From positions 2,329,111 through 2,393,110 of the forward strand of contig BCJC01000002.1 in assembly GCA_001600175.1 (NCBI GenBank): 64,000 nucleotides of DNA, read 5' to 3'. A program made the position numbers and the translations under genes. Below are positions 45,206-56,321 of this stretch, piece after piece. Every line of letters begins with the position of its first letter. The first letter of the stretch is position 1. The notes under the pieces are model-generated. The model was not told the origin of the DNA. It saw nothing but the letters and a program-made list of their open reading frames with translations, and did not search any database. Origin of the DNA: Erythrobasidium yunnanense. Taxonomy: Eukaryota; Basidiomycota; Cystobasidiomycetes; Erythrobasidiales; Erythrobasidiaceae.

Positions 45206-47091
45206 ATGTCAAGCAATGTTCTGAAGGAAGAACCTCTTTCTCTATTCCAGATATTAGGTACTAATCCTCGACGGAGCGAGACAGCCCTGCGACCTGACTT
45301 GCTACCGGCTTCCAGGACCTTCAAGCAGTACATGCGGTTATTGCTCGCCCTCTGGTCAGCGCAGCAAGACAAAGAGCAGCAAGTCCTTCGGAATATGGGC
45401 ACATCAACTCTCCTGCAGTGTGCGGCCTCATGCGACCTGTCTGGCGCTTGACCCAGCCGAGCACTGATGACACGCTTCTTTCAGAAATACAAGCAGCTGA
45501 TCGATAGAGGATGGAGAAGGTGCTCTGCAATACCGCGACCTGACAAATCTACGGAAAGCTGATTCAAATGGCTAGATCCGGCTCATATCTATATAAGCCG
45601 GACATGGGCGCGACGTGCTGCAATCAGTATACGATTCGGTACGCACAATTACCATACTCTGGAATACAAGAAGTTCACACGTCTGGTGAACCGTATACAG
45701 CCTGGAAAGTCGCGCTTTTAAGCCTAGCAAGTCACAACGCAGCATCATCAATCGCTTCAACACTTTTGTCAGAGACGGCGGTAAAGAAGGTCAGCCAGGC
45801 TATGGACCGTCTTCATTGAAATCCAGGAAGGGGTAAGGTATACGTTATGAACGGTCTCTTCGGTTCTAGCTGACACTGGAAGCAGAAACGGCATCGAAGG
45901 TGCAAGTTTGACAAGCTCCCGCAAAGGCAAAGGCAAGGCAGTCGAGACCTTCGATCTTTCTGCTACGCTCCATTCGTATGAGAGCGATGCGAACGCTGCT
46001 CATGCATTCGAAGCGAGTCAGCTCATTGCTCTCTGGCTGGGTCAGAAGGCTGACATTCTATGCAGGTATCGCTAGAGCCAGCTTCCTTCTCAGAGGAGAA
46101 ATTCCTGCTCTACAAGAAGTACCAGATGGCGATACATGGCGACAAAGAAAGCAAAATCACTGAAAAAGGCTTCACACGCTTCCTCTGCGATTCGCCGCTA
46201 AAGGTAGGCTCACTTGTACATCTACTTCTGATGTAGCCGAATTTCTTTCTAGCTAGAAAACTCGCCCGTATCATCGCAGCCGTATGGTAGCTTCCACCAG
46301 CTGTACAGGCTCGACGGACACTTGTTTGCACTTGGCGTGCTAGACATTCTCCCAAACGCTATTTCTGGAGTTTACTTTATTTATGATCCCGATTACTCGG
46401 CACTGTCGCCTGGAAAGCTAAGTGCGTTACGGGAGTGTTCTCTGGCTGCTGAGCTAGAAGAGGCTGGGTTTGGCCAAACTTTTTACATGATGGGTGAGCG
46501 GTAACAATGTCTCCTCGACAAGCAGTGACTGAACTCATGATGTACAGGCTACTACATACACAGCTGCCAGAAAATGCGCTACAAAGCAGAATATGCTCCC
46601 TCGTACCTGCTCGATCCTAGCACTTACGACTTCTTACCGTTTAAAGACAAATGCGAACCTATACTGGAAGCGGATGATCATGCCATCTTCTCCGAATACC
46701 TGTCTGGCAAGAAGAGCCTGCCGAAGAAAGAGCAGCAAAGACCCATGGTCAAGCTGGAGGTGAACAACCTTCAGGCGGATACTGGCGACAGTGATAGCTC
46801 GGAAGAAGCTGAAGACGATGAAGAAAGACTAAGGAGCCCGCCGCCGCCTGGCTTCCTGTCTCCGTCAGCTCTCCCTAAGGAGCTACTTTTGTCGACATAT
46901 GGCTTCGACAGAGGGACTGCCGTGCCTCTGATTGTGAGTATGGTCTTCTAAGCTGAAGAGAATCTACTGATGTAATTCTCATTGTCTCGCAGATGTCCAG
47001 AGCGTGGCGATCTGCCTCGGAGCAAATCAAGCTGAGAGAAGGCATCGCAGCGCTAGGTGCAGCAGCTGAAGAGACGTGTCTCTTTGTATGA
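45206..47091 (+). CDS. ATE1: Arginyl-tRNA--protein transferase (ATE1)
   Basis: About ten exons. It adds arginine to N-terminal Asp/Glu (or oxidised Cys) for N-degron degradation. The start MSSNVLKEEPLSLFQILG joins PSSSTCGYCSPSG (zinc/Fe-S Cys site), then GIWAHQLSCS, KYKQLIDRGWRR, SGSYLYKPDMGATCCNQYTIR (second Cys pair) and LESRAFKPSKSQRSIINRF. The C-terminal domain gives VSLEPASFSEEKFLLYKKYQ, GFTRFLCDSPLK, PYGSFHQLYRLDGHLFALGV, LDILPNAISGVYFIYDPDY and YYIHSCQKMRYKAEYAPSYL. An acidic insert (DSDSSEEAEDDEE) and a last exon ending ETCLFV follow. One intron (46013-46065) appears to use a GC donor. All family motifs are present. Confidence 0.93.
46013..46065 (+). other. GC-AG intron in ATE1
   Basis: 53-nt intron with donor GCGAGT after GAA and acceptor TGCAG. 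It joins NAAHAFE to VSLEPASF, which fits the ATE1 family; the nearby GT dinucleotides give the wrong phase. Confidence 0.6.
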
Positions 47092-47526
47092 AGGCGCATC
47101 TGTCTGTTCCTGCATAGTAATTCGGCAGAGGCTGTTGGGCGCTCGAGCCTTCCATGAGCTCGGATCTGTCCAACGACTACAAACAAAGTCACGAGGTCCG
47201 ATACAAGCGGGGCGGTTTTGCTGAAAACCCGGGCGCTGCTGCGCGAGCGAGAATACACCTCACCGAGCTGGCTGCTCAAGGCTGTTTCTTCAACTCAACT
47301 CTGCTGAAAGCCTCGTCTACACATCTTCTCTCAAGCTACAGAGGCCTCTTCCTCTCATCCACACTCTTTTCAAATCGAGCGCCTTACGGAAAACTGTGTC
47401 GTCAAGTCGACGTCCTAGAGCAGATCTGAGGTGATGCTCGCAGCCAGCTGGGTTCGTTTTGTATCATCAATGCTCAATCACTTGAACAGACATCAACACA
47501 TTACATCCATCACTTGAACAGAAACT
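47092..47526. other. Intergenic
   Basis: A 91-codon open frame (47154-47429) has no recognisable feature and is not called. Otherwise it is the ATE1 3' flank and the promoter of a small secreted-protein gene. Confidence 0.45.
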
Positions 47527-47829
47527 ATGCGACCCTCTTTCTTCGTACCTCTTCTCATTTCGTTTTTCCTATGCCTCGTGGCGTCATCTGTCGAAGCTCG
47601 CGCATCTTTCCCTCACCTTCAAGCGAAGCGTCCAGAGGTCGTTGCTCGCAGGATGCAAAAGGCACACCTTCCCCGCGGCTCCCCTACGCCTCCTCACCCA
47701 TCGCCGTCAGCAAGATTTTGCCAAGGTTAGCTGGTCTGCATTGCATGCTCGATGCATAACACTGATACCGAGATTGTCATAGGCACTCGCTTACCTGATG
47801 GCTCCTGCTCCAAGCCAGCGAGAGTGTAG
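47527..47829 (+). CDS. Small secreted protein
   Basis: Exon 47527 to about 47728, then from 47782 to 47829, joined as SARFCQG-TRLPDG. About 83 residues. A clear signal peptide (MRPSFFVPLLISFFLCLVAS, Ala-rich cleavage region SSVEARA) leads a short mature protein with dibasic sites (QAKRPEV, VARRMQ) that Kex2-type proteases could cut, a Pro-rich patch and two Cys near the end (ARFCQ, GSCSKP). No family recognised. Such genes are often lineage-specific effectors or cell-wall peptides, but the sequence does not say which. Confidence 0.5.
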
Positions 47830-48263
47830 AGGTAGAAGTTCATGAATGGAGTATTCGACGAGGCCTATGCGCGGACAGTGAGTAGCAGACGACTTGATAA
47901 ACGTACACCTACTTATTCAGGCACTTGTCTTCCATCTCTCTAGCTATTAAGGCTGTTACAGTAGCTTCTCTCGGTGGTTTGGAAGGGCAGAGGACTATGC
48001 CCGCTGTTTGATAGTTCCCACATTTCACCACAACACCTACACATTCATTTTTTGGCAGTCAATACCGGCAGTCACGTATACCCGCGCTCAGCGTTCTAGT
48101 CATGTAGATTAGATAAATGGACACTATTTCAACGCGACCTGGCGCTGTTACGCCTGAAAGATTGGAGGTCCTGCTTCAATGGAGATACAGTATACCATCT
48201 GGGTAGCTACAATAGCCTGTTTCACTGATTCTTGTCAGGCCAAGGCAGCTCAGCCGTGCTTGC
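47830..48263. other. Intergenic between converging genes
   Basis: No gene or repeat seen. Confidence 0.45.
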
Positions 48264-48924
48264 TCATGCGGTCCTGAGAATAAGATGGACTCCGCTGTCT
48301 GTCTCCACGATATCGCTCATCTGTCCAACACCAAGACCGAAGGTAGTGTCCTCGAATGGCTTCTGCATCTGTCCTCGTCTGAAAGGTCCAAGATCACCGC
48401 CGTTTGAATGTGATGAGCAGTGCGATTCGGTCGATGCGATTCGCGCAAACTCTTGCGGTAGCTGGTCAGGAGAGAGTGCCTGGAACTGTGCTTGGTATTT
48501 CTGTAGCTCGCGGATGGCCTCTTCCTTGCTTCGCGTGATGTTTGGCTGGCGACGACACATTCAATACCGAAGCAGTTTCATCAGCAAGCATATCACTATC
48601 TCAGCAGAACATCAGTCGCATACCTCCTTCCACGAGCTGGGTCGCCTGCTGCCGGCGTGCTTGATGAGGAGATGCGACGCCTGGACGGTGTCCTGCTCTG
48701 GTTTTCGGTGCAGATTCTCGCTGGCGCCTGGCAGATTGACGAGATCCTGCTCGCTCAATCCTGTAGGCGGCTCCCAGATGGACAGCGACTGGGCTTCGTT
48801 GAAGAAGTATGGCCTTTGGCGCGTGTTCGAGTAGCGCACTTCCCACTGCCAAAGCACCAGCAAGCATTCAGCGACCGTCCTGCTCCTTCACCACAATCAT
48901 CAAACTCACGCCTGATGAAGCCAT
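48264..48924 (-). CDS. ESS1: Pin1/Ess1 WW-parvulin prolyl isomerase
   Basis: Three exons: 48924-48910 (15 nt), 48845-48624, 48545-48264; 172 residues, the usual Pin1 size. It isomerises phospho-Ser/Thr-Pro bonds, notably in the RNA polymerase II tail. The spliced start MASSGWEVRYSNTRQRPYFF is the WW domain, closing with SIWEPPTGL. The parvulin domain has VQASHLLIKHAGSRRPSSW, with basic residues of the phosphate pocket, then EFARIASTESHCSSHSNGG, DLGPFRRGQMQKPFED and VETDSGVHLILRTA. Catalytic Cys/Ser and His positions are retained. The tiny first exon supplies only five residues. Confidence 0.94.
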
Positions 48925-50067
48925 ACTGCCTGCGAACTTGTTGATGAGGTGTTGAAAGGTGGAGAGAGAGAGGTACCGGTCGCAAGCTCCCCGACACCCT
49001 TGACCTGGCTGTGTCCATAACGAATCTACTCATTTGAAGTCCTCTGAGATCACTAAACCGCTTTATGTCCATCCTACGCTGTTCCATGTCCGCAAGCATT
49101 GGGTACAAGAATGTCTCAAACGCCAAAATACAGATCCCAAGAAGTTTACATACTACATCCATGAAGACTCATGCACATTTCTTCGGCTCTAAGAGCCAGA
49201 GCTGGTACTGCGTAGGAAGAGAGGCAGTCCACGCTGAGTCATCTTTCCGGCAACCGCGTACAGCATAAGGTTACGGAAGATGCTACCGAGAGGTGTTCTC
49301 ACACCATGTACTTATACTGGAAATCCTTGTTTGGAATCTGCTCGACATACACACGTTTTGGAATCCGACGTTCAGCACAAAGGCGCCAAAGTGGTACAGT
49401 ATTCGCGTGAGTACCAGACCCTCAATACACAATCCCTCTTGGATACAGATAGTGTCACATCCTGTCGAATGCATGCAAAAGCGCAGTACTTGACAATGCC
49501 GATAGATCGGCAGATGATCCATCTTTCTGCAGATTCGCTGCTTCATACTGGTCGGCATGACCGCATCCATTGTCAGAACAAGTACCCGCAACGACCCTGA
49601 CTTGAGCAGGGAGACGCACCATAATGAGCGAGCGGTCAATCCTTCGCCACCTCCTGCCTTCGCTGGCTTTAGTGGTACCTGACGATCTTGTTGGCCTCGA
49701 AAGATTCAGACTAGACTGAGCGCAATGATTGCAATGACGAGCTGATTCTTCTGATGATTTGCAAGCTCACAGCTCACGATAGAGACGGCATCCCAAATGG
49801 TATTGAAATGATTTCACTTGTCGGGGTAGGCCAGGTACCCGTGTACTCAGGTTGACGCGACAATTCAAGGATTCTCAAGCCAGTCTGAGCTAGCTTCTGG
49901 AAGATCGCTGTCAGCCATCAGTAATTTGCTGCTCATGTTAGAGACGAGGTCCGTTGTTTGATTGATGTTCCTCGTCTCTTTTCTTCGCTCACAACATCCA
50001 TTTCTACCCGGTCTATCTGAATCTTAAACTCTTCACAACCTCCACATCTCACCTCTGACCTTCAACA
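48925..50067. other. Region with unresolved coding-like stretches
   Basis: On the minus strand between about 49625 and 49050 several open pieces look protein-like: MVRLPAQVRVVAGTCSDNG, DGSSADLSALSSTALLHAF, KRVYVEQIPNKDFQYKYM, TFLYPMLADMEQRRMDIK. No single set of GT-AG joins linked them cleanly. A small multi-exon gene is possible. Nothing seen from 49700 to 50067 apart from the promoter of the next gene. Confidence 0.35.
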
Positions 50068-50738
50068 ATGCTATTCACACGCGCCATCATCGCAGCAGTC
50101 GCTACCCTTTCTCTGTCAGCTCTCGCTGCACCCATGCCATGCGCCCAAGGAGGTGGTCTCGTATCAACCGTACGTAGGGACTCCATAGTATGCTCTTATT
50201 CGCATACCGCGCAGGGAGACTATCTCTGACACTCATTCTTTCCATCTTGTTAGGGCAACATCGGAGGCGATCTGCTATCTGGGAACAGCGTAGACGGAAA
50301 CGTGAGCTTTCATTCCGGTATAATGCCACGGCGCAGACACTGATGTGCTGTACTACAGGGTTCCCCATCCGGAAACGGCCAAGTCAACGGCAGTGGAAAT
50401 GGAAATGGCCAAGTGAATGACAGCGGTAACGGTGCTGGTGCTGGAGTAGGAGCAGGCGCTGGTGCTGGTGCAGGCTCAGGATCCGTAAGTCTCGATCTTC
50501 ATTCTAAAGATCGTTACTGAAACCCACGATTCAGGCAAATGGCAACAAGGCAGGAACTGACAACGGCAACGGGAACAAAGCTGGTAACGGCAACAAGACT
50601 GGCAACAACAACAATGGCCAAGCAGCTGGCGGCGGTAGTATGTTTGCTCAGCCTATGAATGTACGCCAGTACTGACATATTGATACAGTCCTCGGGAACA
50701 TCATCGATGGCCTCCAGAAAGGCACCAAGCAGTGGTAA
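50068..50738 (+). CDS. Secreted Gly/Asn-rich protein with modular exons
   Basis: Five short exons: 50068-50169, 50254-50301, 50359-50484, 50535-50634, 50689-50738; 426 nt, 141 residues. Signal peptide MLFTRAIIAAVATLSLSALA with likely cleavage after LAA. The mature part starts PMPCAQGGG with its only Cys, then repeats of Gly, Asn and Ala: GNIGGDLLSGNSVDGN, SGNGQVNGSGNGNGQ, a GA run, and GNGNKAGNGNKTGNNNN. The end ILGNIIDGLQKGTKQW is amphipathic. Introns fall between the repeat types, so each exon is a module. No family recognised; a cell-wall or surface role is possible. Confidence 0.7.
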
Positions 50739-51025
50739 AGAAGAATAATTAACTGTCCAAGTACTCTGGAAGACGGAGGCTCGGGTGACCCTCCCGTCGC
50801 ATGTAGCAAAATCATCGAGCTTTGCAAAGCAGCATTGTGTATCATAGGACGAGGCTCTGATCGGTCGTAATGAACAAGTTGCTCGGATGTCTGATATGCG
50901 CTAAAGGCTATTGAGGCTATGTCCAAAAACTAGGAGAATGAAAACCTGTACACTTATCAACTATTGCACTCAGAAGTGTGATATACATCAACAATGCGAA
51001 ACCAACCCCGAGCGCAGTACTATAT

Positions 51026-51946
<921 letters not shown>

Positions 51947-52075
51947 AGCTTGTGACTATCGTTGTATCACTCTAGTTATGAAGGTAGTCTTGAGTCCGAG
52001 GGACAGAATCTATGTTTTGTTGAGTCGGTAAATGACAGAGGAACGAAAGCGGCTTTTGGACTTAGAGCAATCGGC

Positions 52076-55000
52076 ATGGCTGCAGCTTCTGGCGCAAACG
52101 GCGTCGCAAGCAGTAGCAATCATCAACATCACAGTCATCATCTACATCTAGGACATTCGCACAAGGTAGCCCAACAATCCTGACGACAAACTTGCCCGAA
52201 AGCCCGACCTGTTTCTGAGCTTTTTCACGTTCGCACGACCTTCTAGGCAACTGGATATGCATTCTCACTCAATCTATGCCGCTCGCTTGGTCTCTGGGCT
52301 CAAAACGCACCCTTTCCTTCCAATATCCAGAAGGTACCGCAGTAACGCTTGAAATCAGCAGCTGCATACCTAAGATATTCTTTTCAGCCTCAGTATCTTC
52401 CCCTTAACCCATCAAACCAAGGCGTAGACTGGGATGAGCTACTGCGCAAGTTTAGCAAGCACAACCCGAGCCAAGCGGCCCACGTTGTCGCAGCGTCTAC
52501 GAGGCTCGAGCTGGTCATCTGGCGAGCATTACAAGCACAGAACAGTTCCAGAGCACATACTGCACAGCCTATGTCAAGGAAGACCAGTATATCGCCGGCC
52601 AACGGACTTGCGAACAACGAAGCTGTCGCTCGACCGCAGGATTTCCAGATAGAGAGCACGACTCAGAGGAAGAACATCGAATTACAGATACAAGAATTGC
52701 AGAAAGTAACGACTTTGGCAGGACTCAATACAGCCGAAACAGTACGCGGCGCTATGTCCGCAGATGTCACATGTTGCTGATCAACTACCTGCGCAGGCTT
52801 CGCATACAGTCATTCTTGCACTTGCACACTTTTCGATCGGAAATACGAGCGAGAGCGCCCAGATACTGGGAATACAGCAAGGCACAGCTCCCTTCAATGC
52901 CGCACCCGATGCTCCAACCCACGAACTCGATTTACAGATCCTAGGAGTGGTCTTGAAAGGTAGGAGGAGCGTCTCTGTGATCTTGCATACTTTGCTAATG
53001 CCGAATTGAAGGTTTGCTGCAAGAGCATGCAGGACAGACGGAGAGCGCAGTCACCACATATCGCAGCTTGCCTTGCTCGCCTCCGCCGCCTGTACCGGAA
53101 GCACAAAGATATATAGAAGTCGGGCTATCCCGCTTGGCGGAGCTGCAGCGTGATTCGTAAGTGGCCCTTCTCATATAGCCGGGGCTATTCCGTAATTTCA
53201 GGTTATATAGATCCAGCCTCGAAGCACATCGCAACTACCTCGCTCTCACCTCTTCCTTCACAAATGTCTCACCGCACAAACGCCTCAATGTATACACCAC
53301 CTACTTGTCCACCTTACTCGCTCGCATAGCAGAATACTACAATGCAGAGCATAGTCAACCCACGAATCAAGCAACTACAAGTCCTCCCGACACTTCCGAC
53401 CTCTTCACTACCTTCAAGTCCTACGAAAATCTTCTGCAATCATCGCCCTCGCTAGCTTCTTTCCCACGAGCCGGCGAACCTACTCTCAATATGATCCAAT
53501 ACCTCGATCTCCTCTATGGTTTCTGGCGATACAGCCTATTACCCAGTGAATGGGTAGTAGAGTCGCTCAATCGATGTTTCACGAAGACGTACGCCAATCA
53601 AAAGCTCCTTCGCTGTCTAGTGTTCGTGCTTGCTACGATGAGCTTTTCGAGCTCGGATCGCCCAAAGGCTCGGAAATGGGCTATAGATGCACTTAAGAAC
53701 ATGCGACTCTATATCGGTTTATTCGAGAAGACCCGAGAAACAGATCAAGCAGCTATCAAGCGCGAGATCAACGCTTTCCGAAATCGTACTAATGGCGAAG
53801 ATGGACCTACAGCAAATAATGCATCGCAAGCTAATTCAGACGAAGAAGAGGAGAAAGCAGAAGTGGAAAGCGACGAGAACTTCTGCTATGTTTGCTGTAT
53901 TGGTACCCGCCTTCTGCTGTGGGAGTCCGTGCAGGATAACCTGCAAGAACAAGAGGATGCTCGGTTAGACCTCATCTCCGAAGCTCTCGAAGTCATCAAC
54001 AAGGCCAAGGCTAAGGCTTACATGGACAAGCAAGCAGGAGGAGCAATAGATGGTCCTCGTGACAGCTCGGCAAATGCAACCGCCAACGAAGACCAGCCTG
54101 TCACTTCCGATCCTCCAAGGTTAGGACCGCAAGGCCGTCTAAAGAGCGAAGTGGCCAGACAGCGCTCCGAAGTGGAAGCCGAAGTCCTGCTATGGCTAGG
54201 CGTCGCAAAAGTGGAGTCGGCTTTAGCGGAAGCGGATCTGGAGCAAGGGAAATCACGCGCGAAAGAAGCTTTGAAGAGCCTTTCTTCAGCTGCACACTGC
54301 GTACCAGAGGTGAATCCACGCGATGAAGATGCGGAAAACAGCCATCGGGCATCTTTGCGAACCCGATCTCTCTATTCTCTGGCGTACTCGCACCTGGAAC
54401 TCCGAGACGTAGCGTCCGCTCTACCGATCGCCAAGAAGGCTGTCGAAAGCTTGCATCAACAAGAGCTCGGTGTCCCGCTGGAGGCGTCCGATGTCCGTGT
54501 TTGGCACCTGTTCGTGCTCATCCTGACTGCCATGAAGGACTGGAGGAGAGCAAAAGAAGTAGTAGAGTTAGCACTCCACGGATGGTCAGACTTCAACGTG
54601 GAAGGCTCTACTCATGCAGCGCCTGAACCGCTCAGTAGTGTGCCAACGTTTGTAAGGCAAAAGTTGGGCGCCGTCACGCGTGGTGATGCCCCATATGACC
54701 CTGCAGCTATCGGCGGCGCTCAACCTGTCACCCAGCCCCTGCAAGCGAGGCAAGCAAATGCAAGAGTCTCGTTCGATCAGGCGACTGGCGCGAATGGCGG
54801 AGAAGCTAGCAGTACGCCAAGCTTCACGACTCCGCAAGGTTCGTCTGAGCAGTCCAGCCGGCGAGCGGGATCATCGCCGCTATCGAGGAAGCACGGAGTG
54901 GGCAGATTTGTCACGCAGAAGCTTACTTCGGATTGGGATGACCTAGAAGCGGAGATTGAGCTGCTCATCACCCGGAATAGGTGCATAGAAGCTATCGAAG

Positions 55001-56112
55001 GTCCAGAGTATGCGCTTCAAGACTTACAGAAGACGGTCTTCACGAGATTTAGCAAACGTCGAGAAGAGCTGGAGGCAGGCTCGTCCGCATTGCAAGCTAT
55101 CGTCGCATTATCTCCAGAGCCAACGTCGCCTCAGGGTGCGAAGACGAGCACTTACCCATACGCAAGCAAAGATATGCGAAACAAGGTGCCAAATGTCCAA
55201 TTTCAGCAGGATAGCACTCCTTCTGGCAGCAACACGCCAAGCCGCGCAAGGAGTATTATCGGGTCTATCAGCCTTCGACATCGTTCGCATAGTATAAAGA
55301 AGACAAATACCACGCAATCGCAGGCTTCCGGTCAGTCGCCCTCAATTCGATATACTAGATTGCTGACAAAAAGCGTATATGACAGGCCGACTTGCTGTAC
55401 CTCCCGAAACCGGGCGGCCTGCTTCTATTGCTTCAACAGTATCGGCGAACCCATCTTATGAAGACGTAAACGCTCAGACCTCCCCAAGGGCGCCTAGCAT
55501 CGCTACAAACATCGAAGGAAGCGGAAGCGATACCCCATCGAGTGGTCGACAAGCGCGTGTACAGAGGCATCATCCTCGTGCGGCACGGCTGCTGTCCAAG
55601 TTATGGTTGACATCTGCTGCCAGCTTCCGGCGGTGGGGCAAGTACAGCGAGTGCTTGGGTGCGATCAACGAGGCTGAAGATGTAGCTGGAAACGTCGACC
55701 CCGACGTTTGGGTGCAGGCGAGTCGCGGCAGATATGGCATTGTGTAATGTCAGCTAACCATGTTCTGCAGTACGCTCAATACCTGACCGCCTCAACAGGC
55801 TCACTACAGAACGAGCGTGCACAGCTGGCTCTTCAGAAGGCTTTCGCTATCAGTACAGACCACATCCCGACCGTTCTGACACTCTCAACGATCCGCATAG
55901 ATGCTGGAGATTGGGCTATCGCCGAAGGTTTCCTGGACGTTGCGACTCAGACGAATGCTTGGGACAGTCCGGAAGCCTGGTACCTACTCGCGAAGGTATA
56001 CGAGAAGACAAAGCGGCAGAAGAGGGCACGGGAATGCCTCCTATACGCCCTTGACCTGGAGGAGACTAGGCCAATCAGAGAACTGCGACACACTTTAGAG
56101 CGCTACCTGTAG
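52076..56112 (+). CDS. Ypp1/TTC7-like TPR protein
   Basis: Multi-exon gene. A His-rich start (MAAASGANGVASSSNHQHHS) joins ATGYAFSLNLCRSLGLWAQ, QYLPLNPSNQGVDWDELLRK and a chain of TPR helices with long disordered inserts. Single exon 53217-55335 holds the middle (LYGFWRYSLLPSEWVVESLN, RSLYSLAYSHLELRDVASAL). The C-terminus is the best-conserved part: RAARLLSKLWLTSAASFRRW, GKYSECLGAINEAEDVAGNV, WVQYAQYLTAS, DHIPTVLTLSTIRIDAGDWA, NAWDSPEAWYLLAKVYEK, RARECLLYALDLEETRPIRE. This matches Ypp1/TTC7, the scaffold that brings PI4-kinase Stt4 to the plasma membrane with Efr3. Some exon borders in 52740-53220 are by eye. Confidence 0.78.
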
Positions 56113-56321
56113 AACATAATGCCTTTCGATTGATGATGTTGTCCTACTACCTTACTTCTGTTTTAATGATTTCATACCCTGAGCTCCCCATAGACTCCTA
56201 TCATCCCCGTCCAGGACAAGATATCTTGACGGTTGCATAGCTGATCAGTAACTACACGAGGTCGCCAGACTTTCTCGCTTTCAATCGACCAAAGCTCTTG
56301 CACTCAGACTGATCCAAGACC

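Noticed and set aside
47154-47429. 91-codon open frame after ATE1
   Set aside because: No domain or signal peptide; begins just past the ATE1 stop and is probably its 3' flank.
49280-49639. Open frames on both strands near 49.3-49.6 kb as single-exon genes
   Set aside because: Cys-rich but without any pattern; the better reading is pieces of a split gene, listed as unresolved.
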